A stretch of 64,000 bases of DNA from Jiangella mangrovi. GTDB lineage: Bacteria; Actinomycetota; Actinomycetes; Jiangellales; Jiangellaceae. The translations under genes were made by a program, and so were the position numbers. Below are positions 19,569-28,323 of the stretch, piece after piece. The stretch lies in the NCBI RefSeq assembly GCF_014204975.1, contig NZ_JACHMM010000001.1, positions 1,364,001 through 1,428,000 on the forward strand, read 5' to 3'. The notes beneath the pieces are model-generated. The model was not told where the DNA came from and made no database searches. It worked only from the letters and a program-made list of their open reading frames with translations. Numbering within the stretch: the first letter of the stretch is position 1; each line of letters begins with the position of its first letter.

Positions 19569-21083
19569 TCAGAACGGCGGATCGTCGGGTGTGGGCGCGG
19601 CTCGGGCGGGACCGCTGACGATCGTGCGGCCGGTGGGGCTGATCCAGCGCAGGGTGCCCGGCTCGGGCTGGTCGACCGTGAACGGACCATGGTGCTTGAT
19701 CAGGTGGTGCTTGCGGCACAGCGCGACCAGGTTCGCCGCGCAGGTGGAGCCGCCGGCGCTGTATGCGTGGACATGGTCGAGGTCGCAGCGGACGGCGGGG
19801 ACGGCGCACCCGGGCGCCTTGCAGGTCCTATCGCGCAGCAGAACGTGATCGACGAGGTCGCGGGTGGGTGTGTAGCGAGTGCGCCCGTGGTCGAGAACGG
19901 CGCCGGTGACCGGATCGCAGCCGACCCACTGCCAGATCCCGGCTGCGGCCAGCTCGCGCGCGACCCGGGCTGGGATGGGGCCGTATCCGTCCAGGTCACC
20001 CGGTTCCTCGTCGAGCCCTGCGAGCGTCGTGAGCGAGACCGTGACCTGGACCGCGACCGGGCGCCCGTGCGCGCCGCTCAGTGACAGTCCGGCCGCCGCC
20101 TCGCGAAGCGGGCTTCGGGCCGCGTCGTCGCCGCTCGCCGTCGTGCCGGCTGCGGCCGGATCGATGCGGCCGGCGGCGAGTGCGGCCCACGCGAGCCGCG
20201 CGAGGACGTCCGCACGACGCTGGTCGCGAGTGCGGGCACGGGCGTCACCCGCGTCCGCGTCGGCTCGTTTCAGGGCCTTCTCGCCCGAGTCGAGGACCGC
20301 CTCGACCGCGGCGGCGTCCTCGGCACGCATCAGCGCCTCGATCCACGCCATCCCGTTCTCGGCCGGCGACACCCGCACGCACCGATCCGCCGCCGCGCGC
20401 GCCCGGCTCTCCTCGGCCTCCTGAGGTGCCAGCCGATGCACCAGGCCCTTCAGTCGACGCCGTAGTTGATCGGTGTTCTGCTCGCCGGCGCGCCCCAGGA
20501 CGGCCGCCTCGACCGCCGCCGCGATCTCGCTGTCGTGCCGACCCAGCTCGGACATGATCAGCCGCGCCCGCCGCTCGTCGATCTCGCCCTGCGCCAGGGC
20601 GGCATGCGTCGCAGGGAAGTCGCGCACCAGCTGCACCGACTCGTTGACCAGGTACTCCGCCTGCCCCGAGGTCAGCGCCAGCGGCGCCGTCAGCTCCAGA
20701 GCCGCACACGACTCGGCGCTGACCGACCGGTAGCCGGCCGCCGGCTGAGCCGGCGCCAGCTCCGGGCGTGATGCCAACTCCTCGACCAAGGTCGCCTGCA
20801 GGGCTCGGGCCTGGGACATCACTCGTTGGCACGAGGCGATCAACTCGCTGAGCTCGTCGGCCGCCACCTCTGCCGCGCCGAGTTCGTCCACGACGGCCAG
20901 CGCGGCCAGTTCCGCGCGGATCGGGGCCACCGTCGACACCTGGATGGCCGGCACCACCTCGGTGACCGGCACGATGTCGCCGTCGACCAGCCAGCACGCG
21001 ACGTCGGAGCCGGGTTCGCACTCGTCGAACCACGACACGTCGGCGGGTGCTCCCGCCGTCTCCGCGTCCAGCATGATGACCAT
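19569..21083 (-). CDS. DUF222 and HNH endonuclease domain protein (13E12 repeat family)
   Basis: A 504-residue protein. The N-terminal 330 residues are the helical DUF222 region (SCQRVMSQARALQATLVEELA, the VRDFPATHAALAQGEIDERRARLI segment). The C-terminus is an HNH nuclease, with DLDHVHAYSAGGSTCAANLVALCRKHHLIKHH providing the Asp-His, Asn and His residues and Cys pairs for zinc. These genes are multi-copy in many Actinomycetes; their role is unsettled, with mobile-element or DNA-repair functions suggested. The ATG at 21083 is preferred: TAGAAT lies exactly 7 bases upstream, and the first ATG at 21092 would fall inside that spacing. Confidence 0.85.
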   Translation of the reverse strand: MVIMLDAETAGAPADVSWFDECEPGSDVACWLVDGDIVPVTEVVPAIQVSTVAPIRAELAALAVVDELGAAEVAADELSELIASCQRVMSQARALQATLVEELASRPELAPAQPAAGYRSVSAESCAALELTAPLALTSGQAEYLVNESVQLVRDFPATHAALAQGEIDERRARLIMSELGRHDSEIAAAVEAAVLGRAGEQNTDQLRRRLKGLVHRLAPQEAEESRARAAADRCVRVSPAENGMAWIEALMRAEDAAAVEAVLDSGEKALKRADADAGDARARTRDQRRADVLARLAWAALAAGRIDPAAAGTTASGDDAARSPLREAAAGLSLSGAHGRPVAVQVTVSLTTLAGLDEEPGDLDGYGPIPARVARELAAAGIWQWVGCDPVTGAVLDHGRTRYTPTRDLVDHVLLRDRTCKAPGCAVPAVRCDLDHVHAYSAGGSTCAANLVALCRKHHLIKHHGPFTVDQPEPGTLRWISPTGRTIVSGPARAAPTPDDPPF

Positions 21084-21136
21084 ACGTCGCATTCTATCGC
21101 ATATGTGTTCGGATCGCCTCTTCTACATGCGCATCC

Positions 21137-21787
21137 TCAACTCTCCCTGCGGGCGAGGAAGTAGGCGAACGACCGGCCCGCTCCCTTGGGGTTGGGCTGA
21201 TCGAGGCGTGCGGTGATGGTCAGGCCCGCATCGGTGAGCAGCGACGCGATGAGCTCGCCCGGAAACAGGAACCACTCGTAGGTGACGGGGTGGACGCCGT
21301 AGGCCTCGGTCGGCCGGAGGTGCTCGTCGGCGCCGAGATGGGTGCCGAGCAGCAGGTGACCGCCGGGCGCGAGGACGCGGTGGAACTCGGCGAACACGCC
21401 GGGTAGCTCCTCGGCCGGCAGGTGGTGGGTGGAGAAGTGCGCGACGGCGCCGCCCAGCTCGCCGTCGGGCAGGTCGAGCGCCGTGATGGAGCCGACACGG
21501 AAGTCCAGGTCCGGATGCGCCGCGCGGGCATGCTCGATCATGCGCGGCGAGAGATCGATGCCGGACACGTCGAGCCCGTGGCCGGCCAGCACCGCCGTCA
21601 GCCCGCCGGGGCCGCACCCGAGATCGGCGACCGGGCCCTTGCTCTCGGCCAGCACGATCTCGGCGAACGCCCGCAGCATGGCGTGGCCGAGCGGGCCGAG
21701 CCGCGTCGCCGGATAGCGCTCGACGTAGGTGTCGGCGACGGTGTCGTAGGACGTACTGATGGCATCGAGGAAGGCGGCGTCAGTCAC
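21137..21787 (-). CDS. Class I SAM-dependent methyltransferase
   Basis: A 216-residue enzyme with the Rossmann motif VADLGCGPGGLTAVLA (motif I) near residue 50, GIDLSPRMIEHAR (motif II), ALDLPDGELGGAVAHFSTHHL and the LAPGGHLLLGTH segment (post-motif III). It is of the broad UbiE/BioC-like type; the substrate cannot be given. The GTG at 21787 is chosen because TAGCGT lies exactly 7 bases upstream, suggesting a leaderless transcript. Confidence 0.83.
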   Translation of the reverse strand: MTDAAFLDAISTSYDTVADTYVERYPATRLGPLGHAMLRAFAEIVLAESKGPVADLGCGPGGLTAVLAGHGLDVSGIDLSPRMIEHARAAHPDLDFRVGSITALDLPDGELGGAVAHFSTHHLPAEELPGVFAEFHRVLAPGGHLLLGTHLGADEHLRPTEAYGVHPVTYEWFLFPGELIASLLTDAGLTITARLDQPNPKGAGRSFAYFLARRES

Positions 21788-21926
21788 CCGCCCGACGCTA
21801 GCCGCCGCCACCGACAGCCGTGTGCGCGTTCGACGGGAGGTCCTGCGCTGGACCCACCGTCGGGCGTCCGCTCCGGACCCTCGCACCCGGCGTCGGCCAG
21901 GAAGGCGAACAGCGCCCACGGTGACC

Positions 21927-21940
21927 GGCAAGCGCTTGCC
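21927..21940. promoter_or_regulatory. LacI-family type operator upstream of the polysaccharide lyase
   Basis: GGCAAGCGCTTGCC is a perfect 14-bp palindrome with the central CG and flanking AA/TT typical of LacI/GalR-family sites. It lies 63-76 bases before the lyase start at 22003, where it would overlap or adjoin the promoter. No LacI-family gene is in the window, so the repressor must be encoded elsewhere. Confidence 0.7.
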
Positions 21941-22002
21941 AGCGGCATCCTCGCGTGCTTGACTCCCGCCCGTAAGGTCTAGACCTCTGCCGAGGAGGAC
22001 CC

Positions 22003-24552
22003 GTGGAGATGAGCCGCCGCCGAGTGCTGTCGATCCTGTCCGCGGCCGGTCTGGCCGCGGCCGTGCCGCCCCTGAAGGCGGGCGCGTCCCCCGGCCCGGG
22101 AGCGACACCGGGCCCGACACCGGGAACCGATCGGCTGCTCGCCAACACCACGACGATCTTCGCCGGCACGCCGGAGGTGAACACCCACCCGGCCGTCGCG
22201 GCCAAGCTGACCGCCGTCGACAGCACCGCCGCGACCTGGCGCACCGCCCTCACCAACGCCGGGGACGGCGAGCTGTTCGCCGGTCTCCCGCTCGGCACCA
22301 GCGATCCCAACCTCAACGCCAGCTTCCAGCATCTCTACGAGATCGCGCTGGCCACCGCCACCCCAGGGACCACCCTGCACGGAGACGAGACGGCACAGCA
22401 AGAGGTGAAAGACGGCCTCGTGTGGCTGCACGAGCACTACTACGGCGACCAGTCGGCGGGCTACTACGGCAACTGGTTCACCTGGGAGATCGGCATCTCG
22501 ACGCACGTCGGCAAGACCCTCGCGCTGCTCGCGGAAGCGGCCCCCGCCGACCTGACCACTACCTACGTCGCCTCGATGGACGCCTACCTGCGCAACGGCA
22601 CGGACGGCGACGTGAACCTGGACTCGCGGTTCCACACCGGCGCGAACCTCGCCGACATCACGACGAACCGGATGATCCAGGGGGCGCTGCTCGGCGACGA
22701 GGCCCGCATCCGCAAGGCGATCGAGGACCAGCTCACCGTCTTCGCCACCATCGACCCCTACGCGCTGCGCCACGGCAACACCGACGGCTACTACGCCGAC
22801 GGCTCGTTCATCCAGCACCACTCGGTCGCCTACACCGGCTCGTACGGCCGGGCCCTGCTGACCCGGGTCGTGCAGACGCTGAAGATCCTGGACGGGACGG
22901 GGTTCGCCGACGGCGCCGTGCTGGTGCCCGTCGTGCAGCGGTGGGTGACCGACGGGTTCGCGCCGCTGATCTTCGAGGGCTGGATGATGGAGATCGTCAA
23001 GGGCCGGGCGGTCTCGCGGACGGCGACGGGGTACTCCGACGTCGCGACGGTGGTCGAGGCCGTCGTCGACCTCGCCGAGCACGCCGGCGACCAGGACCGG
23101 GGCAGGCTGCGCGGCTACGTGAAGGCGATCCGGTCGACCTCGCGGGCGAGCCTGAACCCGGCCACGTTCGTCTCGCCGGTCAGCGCCGCGGCGTACGCCG
23201 ACCTCGTCGCCGACGACACCGTCGAGCCGGCCGACCTCAATCCGCCGGAGCGCTGCGTCGCGTTCAACGCCATGGACAAGACCGTCCACCGCCGCCCCGG
23301 CTACGCGTTCGCGCTGGCCCGCAGCTCGGACCGGATCAGCAAGTACGAGTACATGAACCACGAGAACCTCATGCCCTGGTTCCAGGGCGACGGCGCGCAC
23401 TACCTGTACCTGTCGGGTGCCGACCAGAGCCAGGCCTTCGGCGTCGACTACTTCACGACGGTGTCGCCGTACGGCCTCGCCGGGGTCACCGCGCCGGTCG
23501 AGGAGCGCCGGACGATCCCGCAGCTCTACGGCACGCCGTACTACGAGAACCCCGGTCACCCGCTGAACTTCACGTCGTCGTCGGAGTCGCAGAACACCTA
23601 CGTCTACTTCCCGCGCGGCACCAACGGCCACTCCGGCGGCGCGACGCTGGGCGCCTACGGGAGCGCCGCGCTGGTGCAGTCGAGCGACGTCGCGTGGGCG
23701 GCGAAGCAGGACGGGGTCCTGCCGGACGACTTCGTGGTCTACCGCAACGCGACGGCGACGAAGTCGTGGTTCCTGTTCGACGACGAGATCGTCGTGCTCG
23801 CCGCCGGGGTCGGGGGTGACGCCGGCCGGGGCGCGACGAGCACCGTCGACGCCCGCATCGCCCCCGCGGCCGACCCGGTGACGGCGACCGGCGCGCTCCG
23901 GTCCGGCGCCTCGTGGACCGGTCCGGGCACCGCCGACCTCGCCTGGCTGCGCTACGCGAACCCGGCGCAGGGCAGCGCGGTCGGCTACGTGTTCCTGTCG
24001 CAGCAGCCGGTCCGGGTCGCGCTGGACACCGTCACGCGCAGCCGCCGCGTGGTCCGCACCTCGAACCCGGATACCGCCGTCACCAAGCGCGTCTTCGGCG
24101 TGGCCGTCGACCACGCGGCCGATGCGGCACCGTCGTCGCACGTCTGGGCGCTGGTCCCGCACGCGACCGAAGCGACCTTGGCGGCGTATGGCACGGCGAG
24201 CCCGATCGAGGTGCTGGCGAACACCGCCGACGTCCAGGCCGTGCGTCACACCGGACTGCGCCTGACCGGCGTCAACACCTTCTCAGCGGGGCCGCACGAG
24301 GCCGGCGGGCTCTCCGTCGATGGACCGGCGTCGGTGCTGGCGCAGACGCGGGCCGGCCGGCTCACCACGGTCGCGGTCTCGGACCCGACGATGGACCGCG
24401 ACGCGATCGAGGTGCTGCTGCCCGGCCGGACGCTGACCCGCGTGGCCGGCGACCGAGCGGTCACCGTCGAGCACACGGCCGGCGGCGCCCTGCTGCGGGT
24501 CGGCACCCACCAGGCCTACGGCCGCTCTTTCGGGATCACCCTGCGCGGCTGA
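22003..24552 (+). CDS. Polysaccharide lyase family 8 (hyaluronate/chondroitin/xanthan lyase type), Tat-exported
   Basis: An 849-residue secreted lyase that would cleave acidic polysaccharides by beta-elimination. The N-terminus has a Tat motif (SRRRVLS), a hydrophobic stretch and a Pro/Gly-rich linker. The alpha/alpha toroid follows, and the catalytic set of the family is visible: Asn215 (TGANLAD), His272 (FIQHHSV) and Tyr281 (TGSYGR), with the normal 9-residue His-Tyr spacing. The beta-sandwich half contains NHENLMPWFQGDGAHYLYL. GTG at 22003 or ATG at 22009 are both usable after the GAGGAGGA site. A LacI-type operator upstream suggests sugar induction. Which polymer is cut is unknown. Confidence 0.88.
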   Translation: MEMSRRRVLSILSAAGLAAAVPPLKAGASPGPGATPGPTPGTDRLLANTTTIFAGTPEVNTHPAVAAKLTAVDSTAATWRTALTNAGDGELFAGLPLGTSDPNLNASFQHLYEIALATATPGTTLHGDETAQQEVKDGLVWLHEHYYGDQSAGYYGNWFTWEIGISTHVGKTLALLAEAAPADLTTTYVASMDAYLRNGTDGDVNLDSRFHTGANLADITTNRMIQGALLGDEARIRKAIEDQLTVFATIDPYALRHGNTDGYYADGSFIQHHSVAYTGSYGRALLTRVVQTLKILDGTGFADGAVLVPVVQRWVTDGFAPLIFEGWMMEIVKGRAVSRTATGYSDVATVVEAVVDLAEHAGDQDRGRLRGYVKAIRSTSRASLNPATFVSPVSAAAYADLVADDTVEPADLNPPERCVAFNAMDKTVHRRPGYAFALARSSDRISKYEYMNHENLMPWFQGDGAHYLYLSGADQSQAFGVDYFTTVSPYGLAGVTAPVEERRTIPQLYGTPYYENPGHPLNFTSSSESQNTYVYFPRGTNGHSGGATLGAYGSAALVQSSDVAWAAKQDGVLPDDFVVYRNATATKSWFLFDDEIVVLAAGVGGDAGRGATSTVDARIAPAADPVTATGALRSGASWTGPGTADLAWLRYANPAQGSAVGYVFLSQQPVRVALDTVTRSRRVVRTSNPDTAVTKRVFGVAVDHAADAAPSSHVWALVPHATEATLAAYGTASPIEVLANTADVQAVRHTGLRLTGVNTFSAGPHEAGGLSVDGPASVLAQTRAGRLTTVAVSDPTMDRDAIEVLLPGRTLTRVAGDRAVTVEHTAGGALLRVGTHQAYGRSFGITLRG

Positions 24553-24801
24553 CCTGCGCGCCGACGCCGCACCCATCGCGCCCAGTAGCTCGCGCCGAAG
24601 TTCCGTCCTGGCCGGCATCATCACGATGGCCAGTACCTGGCCTCGACGCACATGTGAAGGTTAGAGCCGCGAGGGGAATCGCAACACCAGCAGCAAATCC
24701 GCCGAGCGAAGCCTTCCGCCAATGCTCACTATACGGTAGAAAGATCACGTTGGGCCCGTCGCCCCGACGCGACGAGTTCGTTCGCATCCCATGGGGGGAA
24801 C

Positions 24802-27800
24802 GTGTCGCAGATCCTCGAACGGCGCTTCGCGCTTCCATCGACCCCAATCCAAGAAGGCGGCCACGCTCGCCTATTCAAAGCGGTGGACCTAGAACAGAAC
24901 AACCAATCAGTAGCGGTAAAGGTATTCAACCCGACGCGGGTATTCGACGATAAAGTTCTAAGTGCGGCATGGAGCAACGAGCTAACCACCTACCAGGCGC
25001 TGGGTAACCATGAGAACCTTGCGCGCCTCATCGACTGGGGCCGCACCGAAGATGGCGCACCCTATCTGGTCTTTGAGTGGCTTGAGTCAGACCTATTCTC
25101 CGAACTATCGAGCCTTGCGCTCGAAGGGTGGGACGACTTCTGGCCGATCGCCCAGGATATCCTCGCTGGCCTCGCCTTGATCCATGCCGCAGGATTTGTC
25201 CACCGGGACGTAAAACCAGAAAATATTCTGGTCACTGCGGACGGTCGCTATAAGATCGCCGACTTCGGCACTACTCGATTGACTGAGACTGTAAATCTCG
25301 GTATCACAATGGCGCCCCTCGGCACCGCACCATATGCGCCACCCGAACGCGGGACATCAAATCCGACGCCCGCGTACGATATCTACTCGTTTGCCGTGCT
25401 CCTAGTCGTTTGCCTCAGTGGCAAGGTGCCGCAGGACCACAACCGGGCCGCACAACTGTTCCAGGGCCTAGATTTGCCGGCCGACGTTAGCGGCATACTC
25501 GCGCCCGCCCTGCATACAGATCCGGACCAGCGTCCCGACAGCGCCAGTGTTCTTCTGGCGCGAATCAAGGAACTCCAGGATGCCCGGGAACTTCGACGTC
25601 GCGGGGAGCTTGAAGTATTTCTAGACGTCCCAGAACGCGTCATCGAAACCTACGCCAAGCAGTACGGAATGGCATCTAGCACTGCGCCGCTTTCCCAGAT
25701 ACTCGAAGACCTCTCGGCGGTAGGCGCATTCGCGTTCGATCATCGCCAGGAGCGGCCCGATCTTCAGATCGCCGGCCAAACCATCATTTTGAGAGCGCAG
25801 CTCCATAGAACCCGCGCCGGCGTCGTGCGAGTCCAACGAATTAGCCGGCCCCCAGCCCAAGTGCTTGAGTACGCCAGAGCCAACTGGTATCGCTCTCCTG
25901 TGACGCTCCGCACATCAGTTCCCACTGACCCTGCCAAAGCCGCGCAGCAGCTCCACGCGCATCTTGAGCAGGTCAGCCGCCAGGATGCGATCCGAGCTAG
26001 TGCAGAGGTCGAGCAACAAGAAGCGTCCGTCTTCAACTCATGGCGAGGCTCGCTTCGAGCGAAATTCGCGCTAGAGGCAGGGCGCAGCTCGCCGATCAAG
26101 TATCTGAGCTTCCGCACGCAAGGCAGTCGCGTGCGCTTCAAGATAAGCGGGGAAGCGGAGAGCATCGAGGTCAACGAGAGCCGGCTTGTCAGAAGCGGAA
26201 ACCGGCGAGTATTCTACGGCGACATTGAAGGAGTTGAGAATGACGAAGTAATCCTCTATATGACGCGTGGTTCGGCGGCTACCTTGCCCAGCCGTGGCAT
26301 CCTCGAATTTGATGCTGAATCGTCGCGATCAAAACTACGGCGCGAACAGGCCGCGCTCGAGCGCATCGTCGGTAGGCGTTCAGTTCGCGAGGACCTTCGA
26401 GACCTACTTACCTCACCCGCCGCAAGCGCCAAACCTGCACCCTACGAGATCGACCAATTTAGACAGCAAGGCCTAGATCCTGCCAAGCGAGTGGCCGTCC
26501 AGGCATCCCTAGGAGCACGAGACTTCCTTCTCGTACATGGACCGCCCGGCACTGGGAAGACGACATTCATAGCCGAGCTTGTGACTCAGGAGCTGCGGCT
26601 AAATCCGGCCGCGCGAATCGTTCTCGCATCCCAAACTCACATCGCTCTCGACAATGCGCTCATGCGTATACGCGAGATCGTTCCGGAGGCAGCGATGCTG
26701 AGGCTCGGACGCACGGAACGCCTCGCTGAGGATGTCGAGCCGCTCGGCTCGAACGCACAAATGAGCCAATGGCGAGAGGAGGCGGTCCAGCAGAGTCGGA
26801 AGTTTATCGTGGAGTTCGCTCAGCGGAATGGTATAGAAATCTCCGGCCAAGACGTCGAGGGACTTGCGCGAGAGCTCGAGCGCCGCACAGAGCGAGTTAA
26901 GGATTTGCGCTCCAGAATCTCACTGAGGCAGTCCGAGCGGCGCGCGTTGGTGCGGGAGATCGAGTCGATTGATTCGCTTGCGGTGCCCCTTTTAGAGGCT
27001 GCCGACCGCATCGAGCGCGTCACCACGAAGGGCCTGAGTAAGGAGTTGGAGGCTGCGGTCCAACGTTTCATCGAGGTAGGCATCGACGCCGCATCCCGCC
27101 TCGAGTCCGGAGGACCACTCGCAACCCGACTCTTGGCGATGGAGCAGAGTCTCGCCGAGTGGCGCTCGGATCTCCGAGAGCAGAGCTCACAGGAGACCTC
27201 AGCGCGCGCTTCCTTGGCCGCGGCGCTTTCCACTGACGCTGAGAAGCCTTCTGACGAGCTGCTCTCCGTCGCCAAGGAACGCCGCTACAAGTCCGACCCT
27301 CGATTGAGCGCCCTTGACGCGGTCGCTAGCGATTGGCACGAGCGCTTCGGGGTCGGTGCGGAATTCTCGGGTGCGTTGGTAGCCCGCGCCCAGGTGGTTG
27401 CAGCAACATGTGTCGGTCTAACTGGGACACCCGGGGTCGAATTGATTCCATTCGACCTATGCATTATCGATGAGGCTTCGAAGGCCACTGCAACTGAGGC
27501 CCTCGTACCGCTAGCAAGCAGCAGGCGATGGGTATTAGTCGGCGATGATCGACAGCTGCCGCCATTTGTTGATCATGCTCTGAAAGACGTCCGTCTTCTT
27601 GAGCGCTTCAACTTAACGCCGGACGAGATCGGTCAGACGCTATTTTCCGTCCTTGCGGAGCGCTTGCCCGCCGAATGCCGCTTTTCACTCACCCACCAAC
27701 ATAGGATGCACCCCACCATTGGGAACCTTGTCAGTCAGTGCTTTTACGACGGTGCGTTGACGTCTGAGCCCCGCGATCTCTCGGATACTATCAAGATGGC

Positions 27801-28323
27801 ATTTGGTGCGGCAGCCGTCTGGGTAGACACAGCGCGCCGCCCAGACCGAAGTGAAGTTTCTAGCGGAAGCAGCTACAAGAATAAGGGAGAAGCGCGTGTC
27901 GTTACATCCCTCCTTGACCGTCTACAATGGGTCGCGGCACAGCGGTCGGACGAGCTTACAGTCGCCGTTCTGACAGGGTATGACGCGCAACGCCAGGAAA
28001 TTACAGAGTCTCTTGCCCAGGGCGAACACCAGCGAGAAAATCTAAGGGTGAAGGTTGCGACCGTCGATGCCTATCAGGGGCAGGAGGCCGACGTGTGCAT
28101 GTTTAGCGCCACACGTTCCAACAATCGACACGGGCTGGGATTTCTAGCGAGCGAGGAGCGGATCAACGTCGCGCTTTCCCGTGCACGTGATGGTCTTCTC
28201 GTAATTGGCGACGCCAGTTTCATTGATCAGCAAGCCGCTACCCGTCGGAGTCCGTTGCTGACCGTGTTGGAATACATGCGGAGCAACCCAGATTGCCTTG
28301 TGGAAGAATCGAGGGAATCGTGA
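24802..28323 (+). CDS. mkoA: Ser/Thr protein kinase fused to UPF1-like SF1 helicase (type I Mokosh MkoA-like)
   Basis: A 1173-residue fusion. Residues about 8-265 are a complete kinase: catalytic Lys40 (VAVKVF), HRDVKPEN from 134, DFG at 154 and APPE after it. Residues about 270-540 are unassigned. The helicase follows: Walker A GPPGTGKT at 580-587, DEAS near 890, GDDRQLPPF, QHRMHP near 967, and DAYQGQEAD near 1089, then NVALSRAR. A helical insert with coiled-coil character lies between the first two helicase motifs. This order, plus the overlapping PLD gene, matches type I Mokosh phage defence (from memory of the published family). GC content and codon use are clearly lower than in neighbours, indicating transfer. 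The GTG start follows GGGGGGAA. Confidence 0.78.
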   Translation: MSQILERRFALPSTPIQEGGHARLFKAVDLEQNNQSVAVKVFNPTRVFDDKVLSAAWSNELTTYQALGNHENLARLIDWGRTEDGAPYLVFEWLESDLFSELSSLALEGWDDFWPIAQDILAGLALIHAAGFVHRDVKPENILVTADGRYKIADFGTTRLTETVNLGITMAPLGTAPYAPPERGTSNPTPAYDIYSFAVLLVVCLSGKVPQDHNRAAQLFQGLDLPADVSGILAPALHTDPDQRPDSASVLLARIKELQDARELRRRGELEVFLDVPERVIETYAKQYGMASSTAPLSQILEDLSAVGAFAFDHRQERPDLQIAGQTIILRAQLHRTRAGVVRVQRISRPPAQVLEYARANWYRSPVTLRTSVPTDPAKAAQQLHAHLEQVSRQDAIRASAEVEQQEASVFNSWRGSLRAKFALEAGRSSPIKYLSFRTQGSRVRFKISGEAESIEVNESRLVRSGNRRVFYGDIEGVENDEVILYMTRGSAATLPSRGILEFDAESSRSKLRREQAALERIVGRRSVREDLRDLLTSPAASAKPAPYEIDQFRQQGLDPAKRVAVQASLGARDFLLVHGPPGTGKTTFIAELVTQELRLNPAARIVLASQTHIALDNALMRIREIVPEAAMLRLGRTERLAEDVEPLGSNAQMSQWREEAVQQSRKFIVEFAQRNGIEISGQDVEGLARELERRTERVKDLRSRISLRQSERRALVREIESIDSLAVPLLEAADRIERVTTKGLSKELEAAVQRFIEVGIDAASRLESGGPLATRLLAMEQSLAEWRSDLREQSSQETSARASLAAALSTDAEKPSDELLSVAKERRYKSDPRLSALDAVASDWHERFGVGAEFSGALVARAQVVAATCVGLTGTPGVELIPFDLCIIDEASKATATEALVPLASSRRWVLVGDDRQLPPFVDHALKDVRLLERFNLTPDEIGQTLFSVLAERLPAECRFSLTHQHRMHPTIGNLVSQCFYDGALTSEPRDLSDTIKMAFGAAAVWVDTARRPDRSEVSSGSSYKNKGEARVVTSLLDRLQWVAAQRSDELTVAVLTGYDAQRQEITESLAQGEHQRENLRVKVATVDAYQGQEADVCMFSATRSNNRHGLGFLASEERINVALSRARDGLLVIGDASFIDQQAATRRSPLLTVLEYMRSNPDCLVEESRES

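Noticed and set aside
24553-24801. Possible tRNA or attachment site at the left edge of the low-GC island
   Set aside because: No cloverleaf or CCA-ended acceptor stem could be built, and no matching repeat was seen at the right edge near 29.85-29.95 kb; only a weak TATACG box at 24730 was noted.
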